Source: Luteimonas deserti (GTDB taxonomy: Bacteria; Pseudomonadota; Gammaproteobacteria; Xanthomonadales; Xanthomonadaceae). Taken from it: a stretch of DNA of 64,000 nt. The stretch lies in the NCBI RefSeq assembly GCF_013425765.1, contig NZ_JACCJZ010000010.1, positions 242,547 to 306,546 on the forward strand. The letters are read 5' to 3'. A program made the position numbers and the translations under genes. The notes under the pieces were generated by a model, which did not search any database, was not told the origin of the DNA, and saw only the letters and a list, made by a program, of their open reading frames with translations. Below, piece by piece: positions 39,615 through 47,898 of the stretch. Numbering within the stretch: the first letter of the stretch is position 1; each line of letters opens with the position of its first letter.

Positions 39615-40535
39615 TCAGTGCGCAACCGCCGCGCCGGCCGGCGTGTCCGCCGCAACGGCGCTGCGTGCGTGGCGCAGGAAGTCGGACACGTACCAGCGGC
39701 CGCCAAGGCGCTCCACCTCGAGCACCGCGTCGACCGGGCGCCCGGCCAGCGTGTATTGCAGGCGCACGCGCGCCCGGTCCCCGGTCTGCTCGACCAGTGA
39801 CACGGTGGCGCTGTCGAAGGCGAGATCGAGATCCAGGCCATAGGCGGCGAGTTCGCCCTTGACCGCGGTGAACAGCGGCGAGAGCGCGGCCAGGCCGTCC
39901 GTCATCCCCGCGCGCCCGAGCGTCGCGTCGCTGTCGATGCCGCTGGCGCGGGCCGCCGCCACCAGGCCGGCGATCAGCTGCCGGGCGCGGTCGCGATCCG
40001 AGAGCGGCGCCTGCGCGGCCCAGTCGCTCGTCGCCGCCACCAGCTGGGTGTAATGGGCGCGTTCGGCCGCGCTGAACGCGCCGTCGTGCTCGAGGTACTG
40101 GGTGGCGAAGACGCCGAGCGCGATCGCGGCCGAGCGCAGTTCGCGGTCCGCGCCGGCGAACTGGCGATGGAAGGCCTGGAGCAGGCTGCGTTCGGCCTGC
40201 GGCGCCGACAGCGCGGCCAATGCGGCGGGCACCTGGCCCGACAACGGCAGCTCGGTCAGGGGCCAGCGTGAACGCCCATCGCGCCAGGCCTGGTCCAGCG
40301 GACCCGCCAGCGACGCGGGGACCGCATCCCGGGCGAATGCGGCCAGGTCCCCGTTGCGCAGATGGGTGGTCAGGCCGGTGACCGCCGCCACCGGCGTCTC
40401 GCCCCCCGTGGGCGGCGCCGCATCGCTCGCCACTTCGCGCTGACAGGCGCCCAGCCACAGCAGCAGCGGCAACGCGGCGGCGAAGCGCCAGCCGGATGCG
40501 GCGCCGATGGCGCCCGGTGCGGCCTGCGGCTGCAT
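39615..40535 (-). CDS. putative lipoprotein of unknown function
   Basis: The 306-residue reading starts with a hydrophobic stretch ending in a lipobox (AALPLLLWLGACQRE), so it is probably a lipoprotein. The mature part is helical and Ala/Leu-rich, with LRNGDLAAFARDAVP near the start. The C-terminus, ARVRLQYTLAGRPVDAVLEV then RLGGRWYVSDFL, looks like a small beta domain, perhaps lipid-binding. I do not recognise a named family. The start at 40535 puts the signal about 15 residues in; ATG 40565 is an alternative. Confidence 0.72.
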   Translation of the reverse strand: MQPQAAPGAIGAASGWRFAAALPLLLWLGACQREVASDAAPPTGGETPVAAVTGLTTHLRNGDLAAFARDAVPASLAGPLDQAWRDGRSRWPLTELPLSGQVPAALAALSAPQAERSLLQAFHRQFAGADRELRSAAIALGVFATQYLEHDGAFSAAERAHYTQLVAATSDWAAQAPLSDRDRARQLIAGLVAAARASGIDSDATLGRAGMTDGLAALSPLFTAVKGELAAYGLDLDLAFDSATVSLVEQTGDRARVRLQYTLAGRPVDAVLEVERLGGRWYVSDFLRHARSAVAADTPAGAAVAH

Positions 40536-40596
40536 GGAAGGTCCCCGAGGTGTGCGACCGGTCATCCTGCATGGCCGATCCGCGCGGGACAAGCGC

Positions 40597-41277
40597 TCAG
40601 AGGTCGCGCAGCACCCAGCCACGCGGTGCATCCCCCGCGCCGGCATCGAGCGCGGCCTGGGCGATGGCGTCGGGCGTGCGGCCCGCCTTCCAGGCGGCGG
40701 CGATCGCGGCCAGGCGCTCGCGGGTGGCCCGGGTGTAGGCGCCCTCGAGTTCGTTCTGCGCGTCCACCGCGAGTTTCTGCGGATACAGCGTCCGCGCATC
40801 CTCGCTCTGGTTGAGCAGCGCGATCATCCGAGCGAGGCTGGTACGGAAGGTGTCGGCCGACAGCGCCGTGCGCTGGGTGCGCTGGAGATGCCACACCGTC
40901 AGGTATTCCACCGGCCCGAGCATGCGCCGCGGCGAACCGCCGAAGAACTGGCCGGACGCGAAGGCGCTTGCATCGAGCGGGCCGGCGGCGTCGGGCAAGC
41001 GCGTCGCACCCCACGAACTCAGCGCGCCCCCCGGCAGGTCCATGCGCCGCAGCGCCGTGCCGAACGTATCGGCGAGCAGGCGTTGCGCACGGGGGTCGTC
41101 ACTTTCGGCCACCACGCCGAGCAGGCGCAGGAATACCGGATACCGGTCCTCGCCGAGCCTGCGGACCAGCCGCTTGAGCACGGTGAGTCGGTATTCCGGG
41201 TCGGCATGGGCCGCCAGCGCCGACACCAGGCGGTCGGCGGCAGCGCGCAGGGAAGTCGCGGAAGGCGCGGCGGTCAT
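40597..41277 (-). CDS. hypothetical protein, mainly helical
   Basis: The 226-residue protein has no signal peptide or membrane segment. It reads as a string of amphipathic helices (RAAADRLVSALAAHADPEYR, VLKRLVRRLGEDRYPVFLRL, VEYLTVWHLQRTQRTAL) with one Gly/Ser-rich turn. Family not recognised. It sits between the lipoprotein gene and the T3SS island, 62 bp upstream of the lipoprotein start, so the two are probably co-transcribed. Confidence 0.65.
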   Translation of the reverse strand: MTAAPSATSLRAAADRLVSALAAHADPEYRLTVLKRLVRRLGEDRYPVFLRLLGVVAESDDPRAQRLLADTFGTALRRMDLPGGALSSWGATRLPDAAGPLDASAFASGQFFGGSPRRMLGPVEYLTVWHLQRTQRTALSADTFRTSLARMIALLNQSEDARTLYPQKLAVDAQNELEGAYTRATRERLAAIAAAWKAGRTPDAIAQAALDAGAGDAPRGWVLRDL

Positions 41278-41340
41278 GGCGGCACGTCGGGATGCGAGCG
41301 CCGCACTCTAGCCCACGGGCGCGGCGCCGGTGGGCCTGGG

Positions 41341-41658
41341 TCAGACCAGGGCGTCGAGGATCGCGTCCGCGCCCTGGTCGGCTGCAGACGACAGGTCCAG
41401 GGCGGACAGACGGTGCTCGAATGCCGAATCGCCGGCCAGCTGGCGCATGCCTGCGGGGATGCCGTCCCAGGCCGTCGCGTTGAGCACATCCTCGCCCGGA
41501 TCGGCCTGCGGCCCGCGCGGGGCACCTTCGAGTGCCGCGTCCCCGAGTGGTCCCTGGCCGTCGGGGCCCTGCCGCCGCAGATCGTCCAGGCCGACCTGCC
41601 CGTCCAGCCGCTCGAGGCGGGCGGCGCTGAAGCTCAGGTCGGAGGAAATCGGGCTCAT
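41341..41658 (-). CDS. hypothetical protein divergent from sctU
   Basis: The 105-residue protein is acidic and Asp/Gly/Ala-rich (RLERLDGQVGLDDLRRQG; SALDLSSAADQGADAILDAL), with no membrane segment. The N-terminus MSPISSDLSFSAARL is Ser-rich and amphipathic, as often seen in T3SS-secreted proteins, but that is a weak criterion. It shares the 251-bp divergent region with sctU, including the 16-bp palindromic box. It could be an island gene or a chance frame. Confidence 0.45.
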   Translation of the reverse strand: MSPISSDLSFSAARLERLDGQVGLDDLRRQGPDGQGPLGDAALEGAPRGPQADPGEDVLNATAWDGIPAGMRQLAGDSAFEHRLSALDLSSAADQGADAILDALV

Positions 41659-41742
41659 CGGGATCGGGCGTCTGGGGCGGTCGGGACATGCCGCTTCTGC
41701 GGCGATGGCGGGACTGTAACGCAGCTGCCATGGGCCGGCTAT

Positions 41743-41758
41743 CTCGGGCCCACCCTAG
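41743..41758. promoter_or_regulatory. 16-bp near-palindromic box A, upstream of sctU
   Basis: CTCGGGCCCACCCTAG. On the opposite strand it reads CTAGGGTGGGCCCGAG and matches two boxes at 59452 and 60832 to the pattern CTAGGG-N4-CCC-N-AG. It ends 151 bases before the sctU ATG. The dyad form suits a dimeric LuxR-type response regulator such as the one encoded at 47298-47897; that link is inferred. Confidence 0.55.
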
Positions 41759-41909
41759 GTCCGTCGCCAAGGCCCGCTGCGCAGGCCGTCGTACGCTGAA
41801 CAGGTGCCGATCCGCCACGCAGCGTGCCGTTCGCACTGCAGCGCTGCACTCACGGGGCACGCGGATGCCCATGCTAGCCTCGCCGGGCCCGCAGATACCG
41901 GAGCGGCCG

Positions 41910-43115
41910 ATGGCCGAGCAGGACGAAGGCGCCGACAAGACCGAAAAACCGACCAGCAAGAAGCTCAAGGACGCGCGCAAGGACGGCAATGTCGCCAAGT
42001 CGCGGGAACTGACCAGCACCGTGCTGGTGATGGGCTGGCTGGCCGGTGGCTGGATGCTCATGGGCTTCATGTTCCGGCGGGTCAGCGGTCTGTTCGAGCA
42101 GGCCCTGGTGGTGATGGCGCAGCCCTTCGACCAGGCCCTGCGCACAATCGTGCCGCTGGCCGCGCAGACCCTCCTGGCGATGACCCTGCCCCTGCTGCTG
42201 CTGGCGGTGCTGCTGGCGCTGCTGGTGGAGTTCCTGCAGGTCGGGCCGGTGGCGACGATGAAGAAGGTCACGCCCGACGTGAGCAAGATGAATCCGGTCA
42301 GCGGCATCAAGAAGATGTTCTCGATGGATAACCTGATCGAGCTGGTCAAGTCGATCATCAAGAGCGTCGCCCTGGTCGGCATCGGCGGCTACGTGCTGTG
42401 GGGAATGATCCCGAGCCTGCTGCACCTGCCCTTCGCGCAGCCCGCGGCGATCGGCAGCGCGATCTGGCACGCGCTCAAGTGGATCGGCATCTGGACGATC
42501 TTCGTGTTCTTCTTCGTGTCCGCGCTCGACGCCTCGTACCAGAAGTTCTCGTACACCAAGAAGCTGCGCATGAGCCGGCGCGACATCAAGCAGGAGGTCA
42601 AGGAGAACGAGGGTGACCCCTACGTCAAGCAGCGCCGCAAGCAGTTGCACCAGGAATGGTCGCAGCAGAACATGCTCAACGCCGTGCGCGGATCGAGTGT
42701 CGTCGTGACCAATCCCACCCATATCGCCGTGGCCCTGCAGTACGAGCAGGGGGTGGACGACCTGCCGCTGGTCGTGGCCAAGGGTGAGGGCCACATGGCC
42801 GAGGAGATCCGGCGCGTGGCCGAGGAATCGGGCGTGCCGATCCTGCAGAACGTGCCGCTGGCACGCGGGCTCAATGCCCGGGTCGAGATCGACGACTACA
42901 TCGGCAACGATTTCTTCGAAGCCGTGGCCCAGGTGTTGTACTGGGCCGAGGGCATGCGCCAGGGCGAACTCAGGCCCGAGCCGCCGGAATGGGTGCCACC
43001 GGCGGAGATGCGCACGGAGATCGGCCTGCCGGACGACGCACCGCCCGCGTCGCCCTTGGCGGACGATGCAGACATCACCGAACGCTTCGAGGATCCGCGG
43101 GATCCGATGCGCTGA
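41910..43115 (+). CDS. sctU: T3SS export apparatus switch protein SctU (YscU/FlhB family)
   Basis: SctU sits in the inner membrane and switches the machine from early to late substrates after self-cleavage. The 401-residue protein has the N-terminal EKPTSKKLKDARKDGNVAKS, four membrane segments, the KxxMSRRDIKQEVKENEGDP linker and the autocleavage site NPTH (residues 268-271) in VVVTNPTHIAVAL. The C-terminal ~50 residues form an acidic Pro-rich tail. Start at 41910 with GGAG seven bases upstream. It is read alone, facing the leftward sctT block across a repeat-filled gap. Confidence 0.94.
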   Translation: MAEQDEGADKTEKPTSKKLKDARKDGNVAKSRELTSTVLVMGWLAGGWMLMGFMFRRVSGLFEQALVVMAQPFDQALRTIVPLAAQTLLAMTLPLLLLAVLLALLVEFLQVGPVATMKKVTPDVSKMNPVSGIKKMFSMDNLIELVKSIIKSVALVGIGGYVLWGMIPSLLHLPFAQPAAIGSAIWHALKWIGIWTIFVFFFVSALDASYQKFSYTKKLRMSRRDIKQEVKENEGDPYVKQRRKQLHQEWSQQNMLNAVRGSSVVVTNPTHIAVALQYEQGVDDLPLVVAKGEGHMAEEIRRVAEESGVPILQNVPLARGLNARVEIDDYIGNDFFEAVAQVLYWAEGMRQGELRPEPPEWVPPAEMRTEIGLPDDAPPASPLADDADITERFEDPRDPMR

Positions 43116-43222
43116 CGCTGCGCGTGGTTGTGTGTAACGACGCGCTTGCCGCGTGACCTGTCGGGTTGACGGCTCCGCACTACTTTCGTCGCAGTGCTTG
43201 ACGCTTGTCGGGCTTTTTTACT

Positions 43223-43374
43223 TGCTGTGGCTGTGGCTGTTGCCGTTGCCGTTGCTGTTGCCGCTGCTGTGGTTGTTCGCTTTTGATCTGACGAGCCGTA
43301 AAGCGAGCCGAGCACCGCAGGACGGCGGGGCCGGAGAGCAGCCCGTGTCTGAGCGCAGCGAGTTTGGGCTGCGT
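43223..43374. repeat. left arm of a long inverted repeat with hexamer array
   Basis: This arm holds a TGGCTG/TTGCCG-type hexamer array (about 43223-43280), then CGAGCCGTAAAGCGAGCCGA... (26 bp perfect match at 43292-43317) and a 39-bp block at 43336-43374 that matches the right arm with two mismatches. It begins about 100 bp after the sctU stop. Repeats of this kind are common between genes in Lysobacter-like genomes and are not coding. Confidence 0.75.
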
Positions 43375-43470
43375 CACCGTGAAGGTGACAATGTGCCCCG
43401 TCGTCCGAGAAGCGCAGGGGCCCGCCGCGGCCGTATCGCGGCGGATCGCGTCCGGCGAAGGGACGTTTTG

Positions 43471-43498
43471 GTTCCTTTTTGGTCCTTCAAAAAGGAAC
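43471..43498. terminator. perfect hairpin, 11-bp stem
   Basis: GTTCCTTTTTG and CAAAAAGGAAC pair perfectly around a 6-base loop. The T-rich and A-rich arms would make it a bidirectional terminator between the converging sctU and sctT transcripts. It is also a recurrent unit of this repeat type. Confidence 0.55.
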
Positions 43499-43610
43499 TC
43501 GCACGCGCAAGCGGGCGAAAGCCGTGCACGTGCGTCGCTTCGCTTCGTTCACCCGCTGGCGCCCGATTCCAATGATTCGCGAAGAACAGAGCTTCCGCGC
43601 TGTTCGCGCG

Positions 43611-43638
43611 GCTTACTTTTGTCTTGTCAAAAGTAAGC
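43611..43638. terminator. second perfect hairpin, 11-bp stem
   Basis: GCTTACTTTTG and CAAAAGTAAGC pair perfectly around a 6-base loop (TCTTGT). Stem and loop lengths equal those of the hairpin 140 bp to the left although the sequence differs. A terminator role at the end of the convergent transcripts is likely. Confidence 0.55.
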
Positions 43639-43775
43639 ACGACAGCGCGAAGGCGCTGGCGAACGGCGAAGCCGGCCCGAAGGGCGAGTGCCGAAGGCGC
43701 GAGTCAAACCGCCATCGCCGGACCCGAGCCGACGCGGCTGCGCCGCGCCGGTCCCCTGTGCTCGCCTGACGCGGC

Positions 43776-43911
43776 ACGCAGCCCAAACTCGCTTCGCTCA
43801 GACATGGGCTGCTCTTCGGCCACGCCAGGCTCCGGTGCTCGGCTCGCTTTACGGCTCGAAAGATCAAAGACTGACAGCCAAAGCCAAAGCCAAAGCCAAA
43901 GCCGAAGCCAA
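43776..43911. repeat. right arm of the long inverted repeat with AAAGCC array
   Basis: Reverse complement of the left arm: 39-bp block at 43776-43814 (two mismatches), 26-bp perfect block at 43833-43858, then an (AAAGCC)n array at about 43876-43910. The whole 43116-44075 stretch holds only these repeats; short reading frames across it are repeat-derived and not called as genes. Confidence 0.75.
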
Positions 43912-44075
43912 CGTCACGGCCCCGGCCATGGCCAGAACCCGCGCAAGGCCAAACGGCGGAGTCGACGCCCGCGCGAATCAATGCGGCTTCACGCGATCGC
44001 GCGGAAACGGCACGTACGCCGGCGGAGATCCCGCCGCCATCAAAGTGGAACGCAACGCGCCCCCGAGACGAACCA

Positions 44076-44861
44076 CTACCCCCCGAACGCCCCCTTGAGC
44101 GCATTGATCAGCCCGCTGTTGTCGACCAGCCTGCGCATCACCACCTCGACGAACACGCCCAGCATCAGCAGCAGGATCGCCGTCGCCAGCCACGCCTTGA
44201 TCGGCATCGTCAGCGCGAACACGTTGAGCTGCGGCGCATAGCGGTTGACCAGGCCGAAGGACAGGTCGATGACCAGCAGGATCACGATGGCCGGTGCGGC
44301 GAGCAGCAGCATCGCGGTCATCAGGTAGCTGAACTGGCCGACGAACAACGCCATGCCGCTCATCCGGATGTCGGGAAAGAAGCTCATCACCGGCCACACG
44401 GTGTAGCTGGTCATCAGCAGGTCCAGGAACACCAGGAACGCTCCGCTGGCCATGAACAGCCACGCTGCGAGCTGCGACAGGAACTCGCCATGCAGCGAGG
44501 TCTGGTGGCCCTGCACGGGATCGAAGATCTGCGCCATCGACATGCCCACCTGGGTGTCGATGATCACGCCCGCGGAACTGATCGCCCAGAACACGATGCC
44601 GTAGCAGAAGCCGATCGAGATGCCGATGAAGGTCTCCTTGAGCACGATCGCCGACCAGTGCGCAGTGCCCGCCGCCTCCATCGGCGGCGCGCCGGCCAGC
44701 GCGATCGGGATCGCGACGATGGCCAGACTCACCAGGAAACTGTTGCGCACCATCGCCGGCACCGTCTCGGTGGTCAGCAGGGGCAACATCAGAAAGGCGC
44801 CGGCGATGCGCGGCAGCGTCAGCGCCAGCGCGAGCAGCGGATTCTGGGCGAAATCGAACAC
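44076..44861 (-). CDS. sctT: T3SS export apparatus protein SctT (YscT/FliR family)
   Basis: SctT is part of the SctRST export gate at the centre of the basal body. The 261-residue protein has six or more membrane spans, with LALTLPRIAGAFLMLPLL at the N-terminus, IGISIGFCYGIVFWAISSAG, the GVIIDTQVGMSMAQIFDPV motif typical of the family, and a C-terminal VVMRRLVDNSGLINAL. The gene starts three bases after the sctS stop and is the last of the leftward block. Confidence 0.93.
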   Translation of the reverse strand: MFDFAQNPLLALALTLPRIAGAFLMLPLLTTETVPAMVRNSFLVSLAIVAIPIALAGAPPMEAAGTAHWSAIVLKETFIGISIGFCYGIVFWAISSAGVIIDTQVGMSMAQIFDPVQGHQTSLHGEFLSQLAAWLFMASGAFLVFLDLLMTSYTVWPVMSFFPDIRMSGMALFVGQFSYLMTAMLLLAAPAIVILLVIDLSFGLVNRYAPQLNVFALTMPIKAWLATAILLLMLGVFVEVVMRRLVDNSGLINALKGAFGG

Positions 44862-44864
44862 GCC

Positions 44865-45131
44865 TCAGCGCCGGACCAGGCCGGGAAAATCGAGGAAGAT
44901 GCGGTCCGCGAAGACGTACAGCGTGCCGCCGATCAGTGAGCCGGTCACGAACAGCATGATCACGACGGTCAGGAATTTCAGCGCATACGGAAACGTCTGC
45001 TCCTGCAGCTGGGTGGCGGCCTGCAGGAAGGCCACGACCAGGCCGACCAGCGCCGCAGCCGCGACCGGTGGCCCCGACAGCAGCAGCACCAGCCACAGGG
45101 CCTCTTTCGTGAACTCGAGGACGTCGCCCAT
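44865..45131 (-). CDS. sctS: T3SS export apparatus protein SctS (YscS/FliQ family)
   Basis: SctS is the small subunit of the export gate. The 88-residue protein has two membrane hairpin segments (LWLVLLLSGPPVAAAALVGL and FLTVVIMLFVTGSLIGGTLY) linked by FLQAATQLQEQTFPYALKF, which contains the family QxQEQTLPF-type motif. A 134-bp gap separates it from sctR, unusually wide for this otherwise tight gene set. Confidence 0.92.
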   Translation of the reverse strand: MGDVLEFTKEALWLVLLLSGPPVAAAALVGLVVAFLQAATQLQEQTFPYALKFLTVVIMLFVTGSLIGGTLYVFADRIFLDFPGLVRR

Positions 45132-45265
45132 CTAGCACCCGCTCCGCGTGGATTGGCGCGCCGGGGCGCACGGACCGCCGCCGCGCACCCGCACGTGCGG
45201 GCCCGCGTCGTCGCTGCCTGCCGGCGCGGATCCCGCGCTGGCTGCGTGTCTGCACGGCGCCACGG

Positions 45266-46252
45266 CTAGCTCGCCACGCTGTAGGTCAGGACCAGGCCGT
45301 GCACCAGCTTGGCCCAGCCGTCGATCAGCACGAACAGCAGCAGCTTGAACGGCAGCGAGACCGTGGTCGGCGAGAGCATCATCATGCCCAGCGCCAGCAG
45401 GATGTTCGCGACCACCAGGTCGATGATCAGAAACGGCAGGAAGATCAGAAAGCCGATCTGGAACGCGGCGGTGAGCTCGCTGACCGTGAACGCCGGCACG
45501 ACGACGATGAAGTCGTCCGGCGTGAGTTCGGCGCGGCGTTCGGGCGGCAGCATCCGCTGCACGCTGCGCAGGAAGAACGCGCGTTCCGAATCGCTGGAGT
45601 GCTGGATCAGGAAGGTGCGCAGCGGCTCCTTGCCCGCATCCACCATGGTCAGCAGGCGATTGGTGTCGAACGCGGTGCCGCCGGACGGCGGGGGCGGCGC
45701 CGGCGCAGGGCCGCCGGTCACCTCCTCGGCCAGGGCCGGCACCGCGGGTTCCCGGCGCGGGTCGTTGCTGGAGCCGCCGCGTACCGCGCTGAACATCGGA
45801 TCCGGCGCGTCCTGCGCGCTCCGCGCCTCGGCTTCGGCCGCCAGGCCGTCGGCTGCGGCCGGGCTGGCGGGCGGCGGATCCCCGGCCTGCGCAGGCGTCG
45901 TCTCCTCTGGCCGCACCTCGATCGGGCGGCCTTCGCGGATCGCCTGCTGGCGCGCACGCGCATCGATCTGACGCTGCACCGATGCCGGTGGCGGCCGCCC
46001 CTCGAGCCGGGCCTGCACGGCGGCGTTGACGTCGAGGATCACCGGGTACATCACGTAGATCGACAGCACGATCGCGAGGCCGTTGATGACCACGTTCGGC
46101 GGCACCTGCTGCAGACCGAGCGCGTTGCGCAGAAGGCTCAGCACCACGACGATCTTGGTGAAGGACGTCACCATCACCGCGACGAACGGCGCCAGCGCGA
46201 GGCTGACCACCGTCACCAGGACGAGCGCGGGCGAGAAGGTGCTGAAATCCAT
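45266..46252 (-). CDS. sctR: T3SS export apparatus protein SctR (YscR/FliP family) with a long insertion
   Basis: SctR forms the pentameric core of the export gate. At 328 residues it is about 110 longer than usual. N-terminal helices (LAPFVAVMVTSFTKIVVVLS; NGLAIVLSIYVMYPVIL) and the C-terminal block are normal, including PAFTVSELTAAFQIGFLIFL and MMLSPTTVSLPFKLLLF then DGWAKLV. Between them, residues ~85-200 are Pro/Ala/Glu/Arg-rich and look disordered. This is where FliP and SctR have their periplasmic loop. No frameshift is needed to read through it. Confidence 0.93.
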   Translation of the reverse strand: MDFSTFSPALVLVTVVSLALAPFVAVMVTSFTKIVVVLSLLRNALGLQQVPPNVVINGLAIVLSIYVMYPVILDVNAAVQARLEGRPPPASVQRQIDARARQQAIREGRPIEVRPEETTPAQAGDPPPASPAAADGLAAEAEARSAQDAPDPMFSAVRGGSSNDPRREPAVPALAEEVTGGPAPAPPPPSGGTAFDTNRLLTMVDAGKEPLRTFLIQHSSDSERAFFLRSVQRMLPPERRAELTPDDFIVVVPAFTVSELTAAFQIGFLIFLPFLIIDLVVANILLALGMMMLSPTTVSLPFKLLLFVLIDGWAKLVHGLVLTYSVAS

Positions 46253-46255
46253 CCG

Positions 46256-47305
46256 TCAGCTCCAGGCCACCAGCCGGACTCCGAGCGTCTCGCCCACCGC
46301 GACCAGTTCGCCCTGGCCGGCGACCCGGCCATTGGCACGGATGGTCACATTCGTGCCCTCCAGGTGCAGCGGCAGCGCGAACACGTAACCCGGCTGCAGC
46401 GCCGCCACCTCGCCGAGCGGCAGGTCCAGCCGGCCCAGTTCGAATTCAACCTCGACCGGCAGGCGCGCCGCCGGATCTTCCGGCACGGCGGGGGCATCGG
46501 TGCCTGTGGTGTCGCTGTCGGGCTCGGCCATGGATACGGTCTCCAGATGTCGGGGGGAAGAAGCAGGCGGTCCATCGATACGCGCGCCGTCGGGCGTATG
46601 GCGCAACGGCCAGCGCAGGCCGGCCACGGTGGCATGCAGGGGCGGGTTGCGCGGGGTGCCCACGACGATCACGTCGCCCGGGCGCAGGCTGCGCAGTTCG
46701 GCCATGGTCAGCGCCGGCGCCGCCAGCGCGAGACGGACCGGTGCGGGCCACTGGCGCCACGGGCCGAGAGCCACCGGGTGCCCCGGCCCCGTGCTGCGTG
46801 CCACCAGCGCCGCAACCCAGGCGACAGGCGCGCGCAGTGTTCCCGACCAGACGTCCCCGGCCTCGCCGCTGCCCGGATGCAGCTCGAACGCCAGCCACAT
46901 CGCGGATGCGTCCGCGGCGCAGGTCTCGGCGACCGGACGCAGGGCCGTGCCGAGCGCCTCACCCAGGCGCACCAGCACCGTCTCGTGCTCGACCGCCCAG
47001 GCCAGCAGCCGGGCGCGACCGCTGCGGTCCTGCCAGCGCAGCGCGTCCTCGCCACCCGCCGACGCCGGCGGGGCGGCGAGGCGCACGCCGATACGGACGC
47101 CATCGGCGTCGAGTTCGAACAGCCCTGCATCGTTTCCGCGGGCGATCGCCCGCAGCTGCACGGTGCCGGTGGCCGTCGTCCAGCGGCGGGGACGCCGGTG
47201 CAGGTCGCGCAGGACATCGGCCTGCACCGGACTCAACTGCGCGAGCCGCCCGCGCAGGGGCGCCGGCGCTGCGGAGGCGGTCGATGCCGCCCGCGGATCA
47301 ACCAT
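46256..47305 (-). CDS. sctQ: T3SS cytoplasmic sorting-platform (C-ring) protein SctQ
   Basis: SctQ builds the cytoplasmic sorting platform that receives substrates with SctK, SctL and SctN. The 349-residue protein has a poorly conserved N-terminal region and, at the C-terminus, a SpoA/SPOA domain: LPVEVEFELGRLDLPLGEVA, LQPGYVFALPL, then GELVAVGETLGVRLVAW. A first SpoA-like segment with LTMAELRSLRPGDVIVVG lies at about 210-270. ATG 47305 is preferred; a TTG two codons earlier is also open. It overlaps the response-regulator gene by 8 bp. Confidence 0.88.
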   Translation of the reverse strand: MVDPRAASTASAAPAPLRGRLAQLSPVQADVLRDLHRRPRRWTTATGTVQLRAIARGNDAGLFELDADGVRIGVRLAAPPASAGGEDALRWQDRSGRARLLAWAVEHETVLVRLGEALGTALRPVAETCAADASAMWLAFELHPGSGEAGDVWSGTLRAPVAWVAALVARSTGPGHPVALGPWRQWPAPVRLALAAPALTMAELRSLRPGDVIVVGTPRNPPLHATVAGLRWPLRHTPDGARIDGPPASSPRHLETVSMAEPDSDTTGTDAPAVPEDPAARLPVEVEFELGRLDLPLGEVAALQPGYVFALPLHLEGTNVTIRANGRVAGQGELVAVGETLGVRLVAWS

Positions 47306-47897
47306 GTCCAAGGGCCACCTTCATCAGTTCCGGCAGGGAGCGCACGCCCAGTTTGCCCATCATGTTCGCCCGGTGCAGTTCCACGGTCTTGATACTGATG
47401 CCGAGGATGTCGGCGATGATCTTGTTCGGCTTGCTCGCGACCACGAGGTCGAGCACCTGGCGCTCGCGCGGGCTCAGCTTGTCGAGCAGTGCATTGGGCG
47501 GCGAGCCGGTCTGCACCCGTTCCCGGCACAGCGCGGTGCGGATGGCATCGATCAGCGCATCGTCGCTGAAGGGTTTTTCGAGGAAGTTGGAGGCGCCCTT
47601 GCGCATCGCCTCCACCGCCAGCGGCACGTCGCCGTGCGCGGTGACGAACACCAGCGGCAGGGTCGACCCGCGACGCAGCAGCTCGTCCTGCAGCTGCAGT
47701 CCGCTCATCTGCGGCATGCGGATGTCGGAGACCAGGCACTCGCCATCGCCGTGGCGGGTGTTGTCGTAGACGGTCAGGAACGCCGTGCCCGATGCGAACG
47801 CGCGCACTTCGAAATCGGCGGTCTCCAGCAGCCACGCGGTCGAATCGCGGAAGCCGTCGTTGTCGTCGACGAGGTACACGCAGGGCGTGGCGGGCAT
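47298..47897 (-). CDS. LuxR/FixJ-type response regulator of the T3SS island
   Basis: The 199-residue protein has a receiver domain (VYLVDDNDGFRDS acidic pair ~ residues 8-9, phosphoacceptor Asp in LVSDIRMPQMSG ~ residue 54, Thr in VFVTAHGD, Lys in NFLEKPFS ~ 104). It ends with a LuxR helix-turn-helix (LSPRERQVLDLVVASKPNKI, then SIKTVELHRANMMGKLGV). The order matches FixJ/TodT-type regulators. It follows its kinase by one base and overlaps sctQ, so it is made with the export apparatus. The 16-bp dyads at three island promoters are its most likely targets, by inference. Confidence 0.92.
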   Translation of the reverse strand: MPATPCVYLVDDNDGFRDSTAWLLETADFEVRAFASGTAFLTVYDNTRHGDGECLVSDIRMPQMSGLQLQDELLRRGSTLPLVFVTAHGDVPLAVEAMRKGASNFLEKPFSDDALIDAIRTALCRERVQTGSPPNALLDKLSPRERQVLDLVVASKPNKIIADILGISIKTVELHRANMMGKLGVRSLPELMKVALGHG

Positions 47898-47898
47898 G

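Noticed and set aside
43479..43769. Open frames across the 43.2-44.0 kb repeat region
   Set aside because: They read through inverted repeats and hexamer arrays on both strands and have no family signature; repeat-derived.
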